The position numbers were made by a program, and so were the translations under genes. Below are positions 12,094-22,032 of a stretch of DNA of 64,000 nt, piece after piece (within the stretch, counting starts at the first letter, position 1; each line of letters opens with the position of its first letter). This DNA is from Kondoa malvinella (lineage: Eukaryota; Basidiomycota; Agaricostilbomycetes; Agaricostilbales; Kondoaceae). The stretch spans positions 703,419-767,418 of the forward strand of contig BCIM01000011.1 in the NCBI GenBank assembly GCA_039545315.1, written 5' to 3'. The notes under the pieces are model-generated. The model made no database searches, had not been told where the DNA came from, and saw only the letters and a list, made by a program, of their open reading frames with translations.

Positions 12094-12686
12094 CTATCCT
12101 TTCCCTCCTCCTCCTAGCCCTTGAGCTTCTGCTTCTTTCTTGGCGATGGCAGCCTAGTATATGCGCCAAGCCTTGTCAGCTTTTGAGATAGAGCATGTTG
12201 AATGCAACCATACAGCATTCTTTTCCCTCATCTTTTGGGCATCATCTTCCTATACATACATATCGTTCAGCACTTGTCTGCAATGAGGAGATATAGGGCT
12301 TACCTGACGCTTCTTGAGTGAAGAGGCTGATTCAGTGTTTTTGGCCTGTACAGAAACAGAGCTCAGGTGTCTATTCAAAGTAGACGGAAGACTCCTTCCG
12401 TACCTTAGGTTGCTATGCAGCCAGTGTAAGTCAGTATAAGCCATACCCCAGCACATGGCAAGCATACGTTTTTCAGGTTCTATTGACAGCATCAACATGT
12501 GCTCGTAAGCAGTCTGCGCATCTCAGGAATAGACAGACCTTCTCTCTAGCTTTCTCTGAACAGAACAACGAGACGGGTTAGCTCCCTTCCATGCGAAGAC
12601 ACAATTTGACATACCGCGCTGGTTTCCACCTGTCGACCATTGAGATCAGCTTTAGCAGCGCCTGGAGATCTGAACCTACGCGTCAT
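12094..12686 (-). CDS. SERF / 4F5-family small protein built from micro-exons
   Basis: SERF proteins are short, charged, conserved polypeptides that change amyloid aggregation and bind RNA. Here the 65-residue protein appears only after joining eight exons: 12680-12686 (7 nt), 12615-12629 (15), 12539-12555 (17), 12468-12479 (12), 12404-12412 (9), 12304-12345 (42), 12214-12249 (36) and 12094-12153 (60). The sum is 198 nt with all phases consistent, and every intron is GT-AG. The start MTRGNQREKAREKN is the near-invariant SERF N-terminus. The rest is a charged helix (LKKRQEDDAQKMREKN) and a Gly-rich end GLGGGGKG. Introns make up about two thirds of the gene. Single-exon readings of this stretch give no recognisable protein. 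Confidence 0.85.
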
Positions 12687-13252
12687 GATCTCTAAAAGTT
12701 CCACGAGACCGAAGTCAAGTGCTGCAAAGTCGCAGAGTGGTCAATTGAAAACAAAAGAGTCAGACAAGACAAAGCAAGCGCCAGGTGCTGTCGCATGCTG
12801 GCATACGTACCCTAAAAGCTCTTAACGACTATCTGATCATTTCTCCCTGCAACTTTGGCCTGGAATCATGATCGTATTGTCAAGCGAGTGTCGAGCGGCT
12901 CGATTGCCTCGTCGAGAAGTGTCTTCTGTCTTGTGGTATCTCTGTGTCTGCATCCTGTCTAGCGTTCGTCTCTTCCACTGTTTGACTCTGCTCCGAACGC
13001 GAGCTTGTCAATTTGGCACCAGCGTCTCCCTCTCTTCGAGTCGGTCTCATCTCCCTTACACTGACTGGGACTCGCGGTCGCCGCAGACGCCTACACCGAG
13101 TCGTCAGGAGCGCGCTTGCTCTTGCTCTGCATAGACCTCCGGTGAAGTTTCTGCCGGATTCGCTAAGACCTTGTGATTTTCGAACGTCCGAGCGTTTCAA
13201 GTTTTGGCTCTTGGCCCACTTTCTTTTTCTTCTCCTCCATCTTAGTCCAGTG

Positions 13253-14220
13253 ATGCCTTTTACACCAGAAAGCTCTCTTGTGCACAGCCAGCGAGTCACT
13301 CTTTCGCGCGATGACAAAGAAGACGACATCAGACCAGCAAGACGCATCGATGAGCTGCCTCGAGGATATACCACGTGCATCGAGAAATATGCTGCTGGAG
13401 TGACATTACAACTGGGGACTGGGCAAGCAGATGAAACAGTACGGCACACCCTTTTTTTACTCCCCTCAAGCTGATCGGTAGTATCAGTGCACGTACTCGC
13501 CTCGGAACTCGGACGCAATACTATATACCTCATACGATCGAGAGGGCAGCTTCTACCTGCACAGCGGCTCAGTCGGTTCAAGATCACCACGACAGCTACT
13601 TACAGCTACTTTTCAATCATCATTCGACAAGAGCTCGATCACGCTTAATTTGAGCGCATACCCACCCAATAAGAGAATGCAATACAAGGATTTGCTCAAG
13701 AAGAGAATGTTCCAAGAGTCAGTCCGTCGCTTGCATCCCGGACTTTTGCTGAAACTCGAGTGGAACAGTGCACGCACGTTCACATATCAAAATCGCACAT
13801 ACAAATGGACAGCGCGGCCTAAGGACAATGACTGGATGGGTCAGTCATGCTGCTAACTCTTCCGCCCTTGATACTGACTTCGAGACAGACAATGTCGAAT
13901 TCTCAAGCTCGTCATGGAAATGTCGCTCAGGATCCTTTTTTGAGCTCAAATCTTCGTCCTCGGATAAGGTCATTGCCACCAGTGCAGAGCTGTTGGGAAC
14001 AGAATCCAAAGTCAGTCCTTCGTTTTCGGCGAGGATTCCGTAGCTGATATGGCAACAGTCTGCGAAATGTACATTATACCTGGATGATGAAGCACTTTCC
14101 ATACAAGATGTGCGTTGATACTCGTTTGGCCCAATGCGTGCTGATGTCTCGCAGATGGTCATCTCGACTTTCGCTTTGATGGAGCATCCGGAAGTTTGCA
14201 AGCATTTGCCGTGGAATTGA
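13253..14220 (+). CDS. DUF6593-like basidiomycete protein
   Basis: Five exons can be joined from MPFTPESSLV (13253) to a TGA at 14218-14220. Introns lie near 13438-13481, 13840-13889, 14011-14059 and 14112-14155. The product has a degenerate N-terminal region, a central YQNRTYKWTA, a Lys/Ser region (FFELKSSSSDKVIATS) and a helical C-terminus LSIQDMVISTFALMEH. This order (aromatic-rich beta strands with a Y-x-W element, then a single hydrophobic helix) resembles the DUF6593 family that is expanded in basidiomycetes. Function unknown. The frame also runs upstream of 13253, so an earlier start is possible. Family assignment rests on pattern only. Confidence 0.5.
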
Positions 14221-14394
14221 ATATCGAGGATTGCGAAGCCTGGGCCTTCTGAATGGCGAATGATCGATTATCCGGATTCTGAATTGAAGCGTTTGCGGAA
14301 TTGGTTGCATCCGGCCTCAGAGTTTCTTCGTAGATTTCGAATGGCCAGCTTTACACATGATTCAAGCGGCAATTTCTTACAAGGCCGAAAAGAT

Positions 14395-15243
14395 CTAATG
14401 CCCGCCTAATTTGTTCAAGCCTCTTACGAATGTATCATACTTGTCCTTGGTCTGGTCATAACGGGAATGCTTCGCCTGTTCCTGCTGCTTGTCTCTTGCT
14501 CTTTCCCACTGTTCGTCCAGAATCACTCGCTGTTCCAGGTGCAGCTGCATGGCAGGACTGGGATGTGGGTAAGCGTTTCCCTGAGTGCACCATTTGTCGT
14601 GAGATTCTCGATGTTGTCGCATGAAAAGCGACTCGTCTTCAAGCCGCAAGTGACCCGCCGCTGCCAGACTCTTTTTCAGCAAATCAGCAAGTTGATGACT
14701 GTTGCAGCCCTCAGCACTGATGAAAGCAGAGACATTGAAAGGTACTGACCGCCCTGAAGTACTGTGACTGACGATATACTGCCGTTGAGGTGGTAACAAG
14801 CGCCTTTGAACACCTGCGCGTGGTCTATTTCAAAGTGCTTCAAGAAATACCACGCGACCGAACGCAGTGCGTAATTCCAAATGAAGCGCTGGGCTCCATC
14901 TTGAAGACCAGCTGTATCGTTGAAGAATCGGACAAACAGCAACGCGTGCGTTTGCAAGACATGCGCCCGGTCTGGTTGCTTTTGTGCGGGTCAATACACA
15001 GTTCTTCAGATCATGTCGACTTACCAGGTGATGAGAATCTTGCATGTTCAGCCGCAGCTCTTCCATATAATGCTTGCGTGTACTGAAAGCTAATTGCCGC
15101 AAATCGTGACTCTCCGTCGTTTCATGTTCAGACCACTGCTTGATCAAGGCCAACGCCTCGGGAACATATGCCCAGGCTTCAGATTTTGGGACATCGTGCT
15201 GCCAGGTTGAGCCTGCTTTAGCAGTCGTAGCGGAATTCTGCAT
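14395..15243 (-). CDS. Conserved hypothetical protein
   Basis: Starts with MQNSATTAKAGSTW at 15243 and ends at 14395. A first intron (GTAAGTC...AAAAG, about 14985-15029) joins MQDSHHL to QPDRAHVLQTHALL in frame. A second intron near 14735-14755 leads to a helical C-terminal part (AEGCNSHQLADLLKK ... HLEQRVILDEQWERARDKQQEQAK). The middle segment FIWNYALRSVAWYFLKHFEIDH is well ordered and aromatic. I do not recognise a family. The C-terminal third is predicted coiled coil by its heptad-like charge pattern. Confidence 0.55.
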
Positions 15244-15921
15244 GGTTGGTAGAAAATCAGAGTATGAAGGAGTAGAATGGAACGGTAAAGCGCGAATAGA
15301 ATTGGGCTGGCTGATCGGGAAGAAGAGGAGAAAGCAAGAAGCTCTGAAACGGCCTGGGCACCCGAAGCTTTCATCTTGAAACCATATTCTGAGTTGCCGG
15401 TTTGCTCTAAAAGTACACAGCAGAGCGGCTTACTTGGAAGCCAAAGCCAGATATAACCGATGTCATCCTACAGAGGGTGTGAGACAACGAAGCCAGAGGA
15501 TACGCCAGAATTTTGTTGGTTGTTGGAATAGAGGGCGCGAAGGTAGGTTCTCGAGAACATGAGTTCGCCAGAAGGTGGAATCGGATGACTCTCGACATTG
15601 AGACAGTCATTTAGCCCACCAGATAGCCGTCCCTGTTAGTCGATAGGCAGGCCCCGCTTGCTGTGAGTTGTCTGCTATTCCGTGCCAAGGCAGTCTTCTC
15701 TTGGGTCGAGCTTTGCCTAGCATTGAAGCAGCAGACTGTATTTTAGCTGACCTAGATGAAATGTCTCATGTCAGTACAGTAGTGAAGCTAGCCGAAGTGA
15801 GACTTGACTTACAGACGAACGAAGCAGGCGATGCAAAGCGGTGTCCATCCAATTTCCTTCTCTTGTCAGGCTTACCCAGCTGCGGTCAGGCTTGCACTTG
15901 CCCTTGGCGTAATCAGCAAGG
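15244..15921. other. Intergenic region, no convincing gene
   Basis: Between the starts of the minus-strand hypothetical gene (15243) and the plus-strand BTB gene (15922). The minus strand has a short frame beginning MFSRTYLRALYSNNQQ near 15560 that looks like a mitochondrial leader, followed by an intron-like GTAGG...TTTTAG. I could not connect it to a domain. Upstream exons of the BTB gene may also lie at 15760-15840, where CTGAC/CTTACAG signals occur on the plus strand. Confidence 0.3.
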
Positions 15922-16419
15922 ATGCAGATGCCTCAGCAGTCCATGCCGGGAATGCCTGGCCAACCTTCGCCTGGCCAACTCCCTTTCCAAGAATACAGCC
16001 TTATCCTTCGCTCGCAGCATTTCCATCTATCAGCGCAACAGATTCAATCTATTCCCACGCCCAACTTTTTAGCTGATCGCTTCTTGACCGCACCTTCTAC
16101 GCCCGGCGCAGAACAACAAAAAAGCAAAACGTTATACTTGGACAGAGAACGAAAGATTTTCCCGTTCATCTTGGATTGGCTGAATGGTTATCCTTCAATA
16201 CCAATGACGGAACGAGATTGTCCGGAAGGCTTCAGTCTGGAAAGGACGTTGATGTACTTGCATACTGATGCTTTGTTGTATGGGATGAAAGCGTTGGAGC
16301 GAGCTCTGAGGAAGATTTTGGTTGACCGAGGGATGTTAGACAGTGCAGATAGGGAAGGTAGCTCGACGGATAGCAGGAGGACATCGTTCGTAGGCAGTAC
16401 GAGAACCAGCAGGCGATAG
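15922..16419 (+). CDS. BTB/T1-domain (KCTD-like) protein
   Basis: A single exon of 165 codons. After a Pro/Gln/Met-rich leader, residues about 28-130 show the potassium-channel tetramerisation fold: LRSQHFHLSAQQIQ, then PNFLADRFL, TLYLDRERKIFPFILDWLNGY and a helical end ALLYGMKALERALRKIL. In animals such domains mediate oligomers and Cullin-3 contacts. In fungi they are common in small proteins of unknown role. The C-terminal tail is Ser/Arg-rich (SSTDSRRTSFVGSTRTSRR). Upstream exons are possible because a plus-strand splice-acceptor-like AG precedes the start. Confidence 0.7.
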   Translation: MQMPQQSMPGMPGQPSPGQLPFQEYSLILRSQHFHLSAQQIQSIPTPNFLADRFLTAPSTPGAEQQKSKTLYLDRERKIFPFILDWLNGYPSIPMTERDCPEGFSLERTLMYLHTDALLYGMKALERALRKILVDRGMLDSADREGSSTDSRRTSFVGSTRTSRR

Positions 16420-17130
16420 AAAAGAGTAAAAGGCAAGAAGGAGTCACAGAGTCGAAAAGTGCTTCACGCATCCGAAATACTGCATGACAAACATGATTTG
16501 TGGAAAGCCGTGGAGGAGCACATATAGGAGTACGACAGCTATCAGTCCAAGACTCTGACCGAGGCTGGGAGCGACCTATCACTGGTTTTACTTGGTAGCA
16601 GTAGAACAACCAAGCAGCGAGTCTGCGATGCTTTCGAGATATCCCGCAACTGTGTGTATAACATCGTAGGGTATCCCCAGTAAAGCAGTCAAGGGCAACT
16701 AGAGAGACAGCCTTTGAGCCTGGGCAAAGAACGAGGAAATTGATGCCTTCCGCCGTGAGTCTCTCTGTGTCGAAACAGTTGTTCAGAATGGCTGCTGATC
16801 CAACACCATGGTATTATGTACAGACGACGCAGCCTACTTTTGTGAATAGTCCTGTCCTGTTTGGCATTTTGACGCAACATCAAGTCGAACAGGTAATGCA
16901 ACAGAGCCCCGTCTGGCTTTTACCTTCAAATACTTCTCTGTCCTCTGTACAAATGTCTTCAGAAGTCTCCCTTGCCATGGCTGGCTCAGATGTAAGCTTC
17001 TCGGGCACTCAAACATCGTGCAAAGCTGATAGCCTTTACAGAGAGCAAGAAAGCATTGTGAGGCTGTCTCGTTCTGCCTTTCGGTTACAGTATACTGAGT
17101 TGGAGCTACTCAGTGCAAGCTCCAGCTAAC

Positions 17131-19296
17131 ATGCTGTCTTTGCGTCGTATGCCAACCGAAAGGCGCAAATCAAGAACATTGGAAACACCCTCTTTCTCTC
17201 CTCAAGCTTCCACATCTAGATTACCTTCACTCAGTCCTGAACCTGCAAGGCAGCCGTCCCCATTATTTCAAGTGTCCGAGAGCGATGCTTTCTCTATTCA
17301 ATTACCAAAAGGAGAATCTAGTGGCGTCCCATCTCAGATACCTGCGTTGGCACCTAAAGCCCGCATCACTTCAAATGGCCTGCCTGTAGAACAGCCTTCC
17401 AAAGGTCATCAGATACAAACACCACGTACATTGACGATTGCCAATGATGCAACTCTTGTGCCTTCGAAAACCCGCAAGACCTCTGCGTCTTCACAACCTT
17501 TTCAACCCGAACCGGCGCTTTCCTTTGCGAAAGGACTTCGACCACCTCCGAATGCATCTCTCCGTGATTTTGTCAGCTCGAGTCCGCCTATGAAACGAGC
17601 TTCAAAAGTGAAAGCGAAAGAAGCAGAACAATCCCTATCTCAATCTCGCCCTGAACAGAATGGCCTCTCTACACCGACGAAAGAGGAACAGCGTCAACTA
17701 GAAGAGAAACCCGTTCTCTCTTCACCACCTCCGCCCGGTTCAACACCCACCAAATCAGCAATGAAACCGAAATCATGGGCTGACTTATTACGAAAAGATG
17801 CTTCGCCTTCCACCAAACGCGTTTCTATAGCATTACCGAACGAAGAGTACTTTGCAGCCGAGCCAAAAGTTGAAAAGCCGCTCACTAATGGTGTGAATGG
17901 CGTATCGAGACCGCCAGCCAACGAGAAGAAGAGCTTGGATGAAGTATTGCAAGGTGTTGAGTGGCAGAGTACTACACCGCCAATCTACCCTAGGGGGATC
18001 ATCAATACCGGTAACATGTGTTTCGAGAATTCAGTCCGTTTCTGTTCGAATTTTGGCGAGCGTTGCTGACTCGCGAGGTTTTCCCGCAGATTTTCCAAGT
18101 ACTACTGTACTGCGCACCCTTCTACAACCTTATCCGACTTGTCGGGCAATTCACTACTCAGGATCTGCGGAAGACGAGATTAATGGATGCTACGTTAGTT
18201 TCTGTTCTTTACTCTGCTCTGACACATGCTGAGCTCTCTGTTACAGCATCAATTTCATGCAAGAATTCAAAGTCCAGTCGAACGAAAAGACGCCCGAAAC
18301 GGTAGATTGGTCCGAGCCTTTCGTTCCTGATGGAATGTACGAAGCCTTACGTGCCAACAAGCGCTTTGAAGTCATGCAAAGTGGACAACAAGAGGACGCG
18401 CAAGAATTCTTGGGCTATTTCCTCGATACTTTGCATGAAGAGTTGCTGGCGCTGGCGGAAAAGAAGCCAAATGGGATACAGCAAGAGGATGGAGATGAAT
18501 GGTTGGAAGTTGGTAGCAAAGGCCGGACGGCGACTACGAGAACAGCAGAGACGAAGGACAGTGCCTTGACGAGGATCTTTGGAGGAAAGCAGAGATCCGT
18601 CTTGAGGGCGCCTGGCCAGAAGGACTCGGCGATTGTGGAACCCTTCTTGACTCTTGGACTTGATGTGCAGGTTCGTGATGGCGGAGAGAGCTGTCGCTAT
18701 ATGCTGACTGCTTGGTCGGCCTTTCGAACAGCCGTCAAACGTCGAAAGTATAGAAGACGCCCTAGCCAACCTCACACAACCAGAAAGCATCTCTGGCTAT
18801 GTCGTACGCGGCGGCATACAAGTTGAAGCATCAAAACAGCTCTTCCTCGAAAGCTTACCTCCCGTGCTTGTCCTGCATCTCAAACGCTTCTCCTACACCA
18901 ATGCTGGCGGGACAATGAAGAACCACAAAGTCGTCTCGTACGGTACCACGCTCGAGATCTCGCCTGCTATCCTTGCTTCGTCGAAAAGGCAATCTAGGCC
19001 TGTGAAATATGAACTTAATGCTGGTATGTGAATCGATGTCCTGGTTGAAGTCTGGCTAATGAACCTCGACAGTTGTTTACCATCATGGCAAATCGGCAAC
19101 AGGCGGGCATTATACAGCTTCCATCCGCCAGACGAAAGATCAATGGCTCAATTTCGACGACACGCTCATCACCTCAGTTTCAGCAAAGGACGTAGCTGTT
19201 GATCGACTGAGCGAAGTTTTGCGTCTCAGTCTACCGAGCTCAAGAGAAGGCATGCCTGATCGGTCGGCGTACCTACTCTTTTATCAAAGGGTTTGA
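17131..19296 (+). CDS. UBP3: Ubiquitin carboxyl-terminal hydrolase, Ubp3/USP10 type
   Basis: Cysteine-protease deubiquitinase. A long Ser/Pro-rich N-terminal region (to about 17940) precedes the USP domain. The Cys box reads GIINTGNMCFENS-IFQVLLYCAPF, where the intron 18034-18089 with a GTCCGT donor must be removed. Next come QSGQQEDAQEFLGYF, LPPVLVLHLKRFSY and the His box TGGHYTASIRQ, then QWLNFDD and a terminal AYLLFYQRV. The LQVLLYC-like sequence after the Cys box favours Ubp3/USP10, which in yeast works with Bre5 in ER-Golgi transport and ribophagy. A further exon set at 16741-17128 (PTPWYYVQTTQPTFVNSPVLF) probably belongs to the N-terminus, so 17131 is a conservative start. Confidence 0.88.
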
Positions 19297-19459
19297 AAGA
19301 GGGCGCAAAGCAGCTTGTACAATAGTGTCATTCACTTGCAAGCAAAGCAGGATTGATCGGACAGTTCATGGATCAAGGCCAGCATCAGTGACCTTCTATA
19401 TTCAATAACAAGCCTGAGTGTCTATGCAAATGCTGCTGATGCGAAGAGACGCGAGCACA

Positions 19460-20245
19460 TTAATACAGCTCCGCGCAATCTTCCAACTCTTCATCATCCA
19501 CATCCTCTGACTCACGGCCATCCGCTTGCTCATAGTAAGCGTCCTCCCTTTCCTCTATAGCCAATCTCAATCCCGCAATATCAATCAATTTCAAAGCATT
19601 CCCCTGTTCCAAATATACATTGCCTCTCAGACTGGAGTTCATAAGCCGATGCAGCAGTCCAATGACTTGCTGATCTGTGCTCGTAATGTGAACGTCGCGT
19701 GGGTGAGAGCCAGTCTTGTTGTTGTCTGCTGGTAAGATGGTGATGGCAGATGAGGCGAATTGGAAGCAGAGTACGCGGTCAACAAAGTAGAGCAGGGTGG
19801 GGACAATGCTGTCCAGACTGGCTTGCTTGAAATCCTCCGGCATTACGATGGTGAGTTTCCGAGTTGATGACATGAGGTCTGGAATGATTGACGCAAAGAC
19901 CCGAGAGAAGAAGGTAGACGCAGACAGGACGAGACCACTGAGATGATCCGGACCACTGAGCAGCATTCGATAGATTTCGAACATAGTATTCTCCATGTTA
20001 AGATGTAGCCATTCTGGGTTGTCCATGTCGAAGTGCAGAACGACCGGCTTGTCTAGTCGTCCATACAGCCATGCCATGGCAGGTTTGATAACACGAGGGC
20101 TTTTGATTGTGACCGTAGATATAATGTAGCGGTCTAAGATAGCGTAGAAGCGTTTGCACGTCTTGGCCAATTCGTGACTTGCTGCGTCGGTGGCTTCATC
20201 TGCGATGAGCAAAATGAGCTCGGGAATGTTCAAGACCCGGTCCAT
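19460..20245 (-). CDS. F-box-like hypothetical protein
   Basis: Single exon of 261 codons from MDRVLNIPELILLIADEA (20245). The opening IPELILLIAD...ELAKTCKRFYAILDR has the F-box pattern (I-P-E-L-hydrophobic stretch, later C-K-x-F) typical of fungal F-box proteins that recruit substrates to SCF ubiquitin ligases. No recognisable repeat domain follows. The C-terminus is strongly acidic (EDVDDEELEDCAELY). Such proteins are numerous and fast-evolving in basidiomycetes; the substrate is unknown. It ends tail to tail with the deubiquitinase gene, 164 bp away. Confidence 0.6.
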   Translation of the reverse strand: MDRVLNIPELILLIADEATDAASHELAKTCKRFYAILDRYIISTVTIKSPRVIKPAMAWLYGRLDKPVVLHFDMDNPEWLHLNMENTMFEIYRMLLSGPDHLSGLVLSASTFFSRVFASIIPDLMSSTRKLTIVMPEDFKQASLDSIVPTLLYFVDRVLCFQFASSAITILPADNNKTGSHPRDVHITSTDQQVIGLLHRLMNSSLRGNVYLEQGNALKLIDIAGLRLAIEEREDAYYEQADGRESEDVDDEELEDCAELY

Positions 20246-20553
20246 ACTTTGAGAGTTAAACGAAGAGAAACAGGAAGAGAGAACGAAATTCAAGACAAGC
20301 AGATTCAGAAGACGACCATAGTCAGACACTATCGCAATCAGACCACTGCTCTGAAGACGGCCACGAGCAAATGGCTGCCAACTAGTGCGCAAAGACTGTA
20401 ACAGATAGATGCGTCAGGACCAAGCGTTTACTTCGGTCAAGGTAGACCCTCACCAAACGACTTTTACATTCCATCTCTTATCACTCCTGTTGAGGCTTCG
20501 GTCATTAGTCTGACAGCAGCGCTCATATTCGAGAGTACGACTGACTCTGTACA

Positions 20554-21722
20554 TCATTGATTGCCAAACGACATTCCACTCTCTTTACGGACTGGGTGAA
20601 GCGAGTATTAGGCTTCATGCCACTGTTGGAGAGCCACGCGATGAGAGACTTACCAGCACCATAAATACCAGCCTGGACACGCGTATCAATCTATGCGCTA
20701 GCATCAGAGAAGAGATAAGCTCACGATATCGCCCTTTGAACCCATCTCTTCCTTGACGGCTTTCAAATGATCATCGCACACTTCCACGCCCTTCATCTTG
20801 ACTCCATAAGTCTTTGCCAGATCGAGCGCATGGCCCGCATCCTTTCTCGCGAGATCGACAGCAAATAAGGGCTTTCACCATGCTTAGCAGCCATCCGTAC
20901 CAGCAACGCGGGAATGACTCACTTCATCCCGCTGGTAGTAATCACCACTCTGCATACGCTTCGAATACGCCAAATAAGGAGCGGGAAAGATGTTTTCGAG
21001 GAACATTTGTAAAGCTTCTACGCCCAAACCACTCTTTTCCGCCAATGCATGACCTTCAGAAAGCGTTTCGACCATAGACAAGATGAAAGTGTTGCCGACT
21101 ATTTTGAGTAAAAGGGCTTTGGAAGGAGGAGCATCGCGGAAGGGGATGTTGGCTTTGCCTACTGCTTTAGTGTATGGTAGGATCTTGTCGATGAGATGCG
21201 ATGGGCCGGATGGAACGCAGACGAGGTTGCCTGAATCAGCCATTGCGGCTATAGAATACATGAGCACGAGTTAATTGGGCTGAGATTAGACGAACGAGCT
21301 CCGAAGACTGGCATGGCGATCAGATCGGCACCGGCTTCCTGGATCATCTTGTCTAGCTTATCCGTAGTATCCGGATGAATGGTAGAGCAGTCTACGAACA
21401 GCTTGCCTTTGACATCGGATTTCAAAGCTTCGGTGATTGTTTCCAGCATGGCTTTATCATCCCCGACGCAAGTGAAGATGATATCTGACTTGGATACTGC
21501 GTCGCTAATTGATGAACCAACAGTTCCCAAGTTTAGGGATTGGGCCTTTGAGATAGTACGATTGTACACGATAATGTTCTTGCATTCGTCTGGACCCTGC
21601 TCGTACAGGTTCTTGACCATGCCACGGCCAATATTGCCGAGACCTTTATCCCAGCAGCATCAGCAGCGTAACTGTACCAGCGAGCGGATGATCGCACCAA
21701 TCCAAGCGAGTTGCGGAGCCAT
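20554..21722 (-). CDS. 3-hydroxyisobutyrate dehydrogenase-type beta-hydroxyacid dehydrogenase
   Basis: NAD(P)-dependent oxidoreductase of the 6-phosphogluconate/HIBADH superfamily. MAPQLAWIGLGNIGRGM gives the Rossmann GxGxxG fingerprint after removal of an intron at about 21638-21694. Next come IVYNRT, DIIFTCVGDD, FVDCSTIHPDTT (substrate loop) and the catalytic helix PPSKALLLKIVGN with Lys and Asn. The C-terminal helical domain includes MFLENIFPAPYL. The last exon ends VRKESGMSFGNQ. No mitochondrial leader is seen, unlike valine-pathway HIBADH, so it could be a cytosolic paralogue (GLYR1/L-serine dehydrogenase-like). It is divergent from CDK1 across 310 bp. Confidence 0.83.
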
Positions 21723-22032
21723 GGGAGATGCACAAATTAGGGGGAAGAGTTTGCACAAAGGTGGTGCTAGAGTTATCGCAAACAGATGTGTACGAGGGAC
21801 AGAGCGATCTGAGCAGATATGACGGAGCTCAGGGTGATGGTTTCAAACTTGGATTTTGGCAGTTTGGCGGCGCGTCTGTCTCGCTCATACGTCCAGTCTT
21901 TTCGTTTCTATCTTTTTGTAAAGTACTTCAGCGTACTCGAAGACTCACCAGTAAGCAACAAGAAGAGCCTCCATATCGAGTATCGAAGCGGAATTGCGAC
22001 TTTGTTGTTTTCCTGTCGCTCTAGCTAAGCCA

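Noticed and set aside
12880..13590. A 236-codon open frame on the minus strand, rich in Arg and Ser
   Set aside because: It lies antisense to the DUF6593-like gene and its upstream region, has skewed composition without any domain, and no splice or start context; most likely a chance frame.
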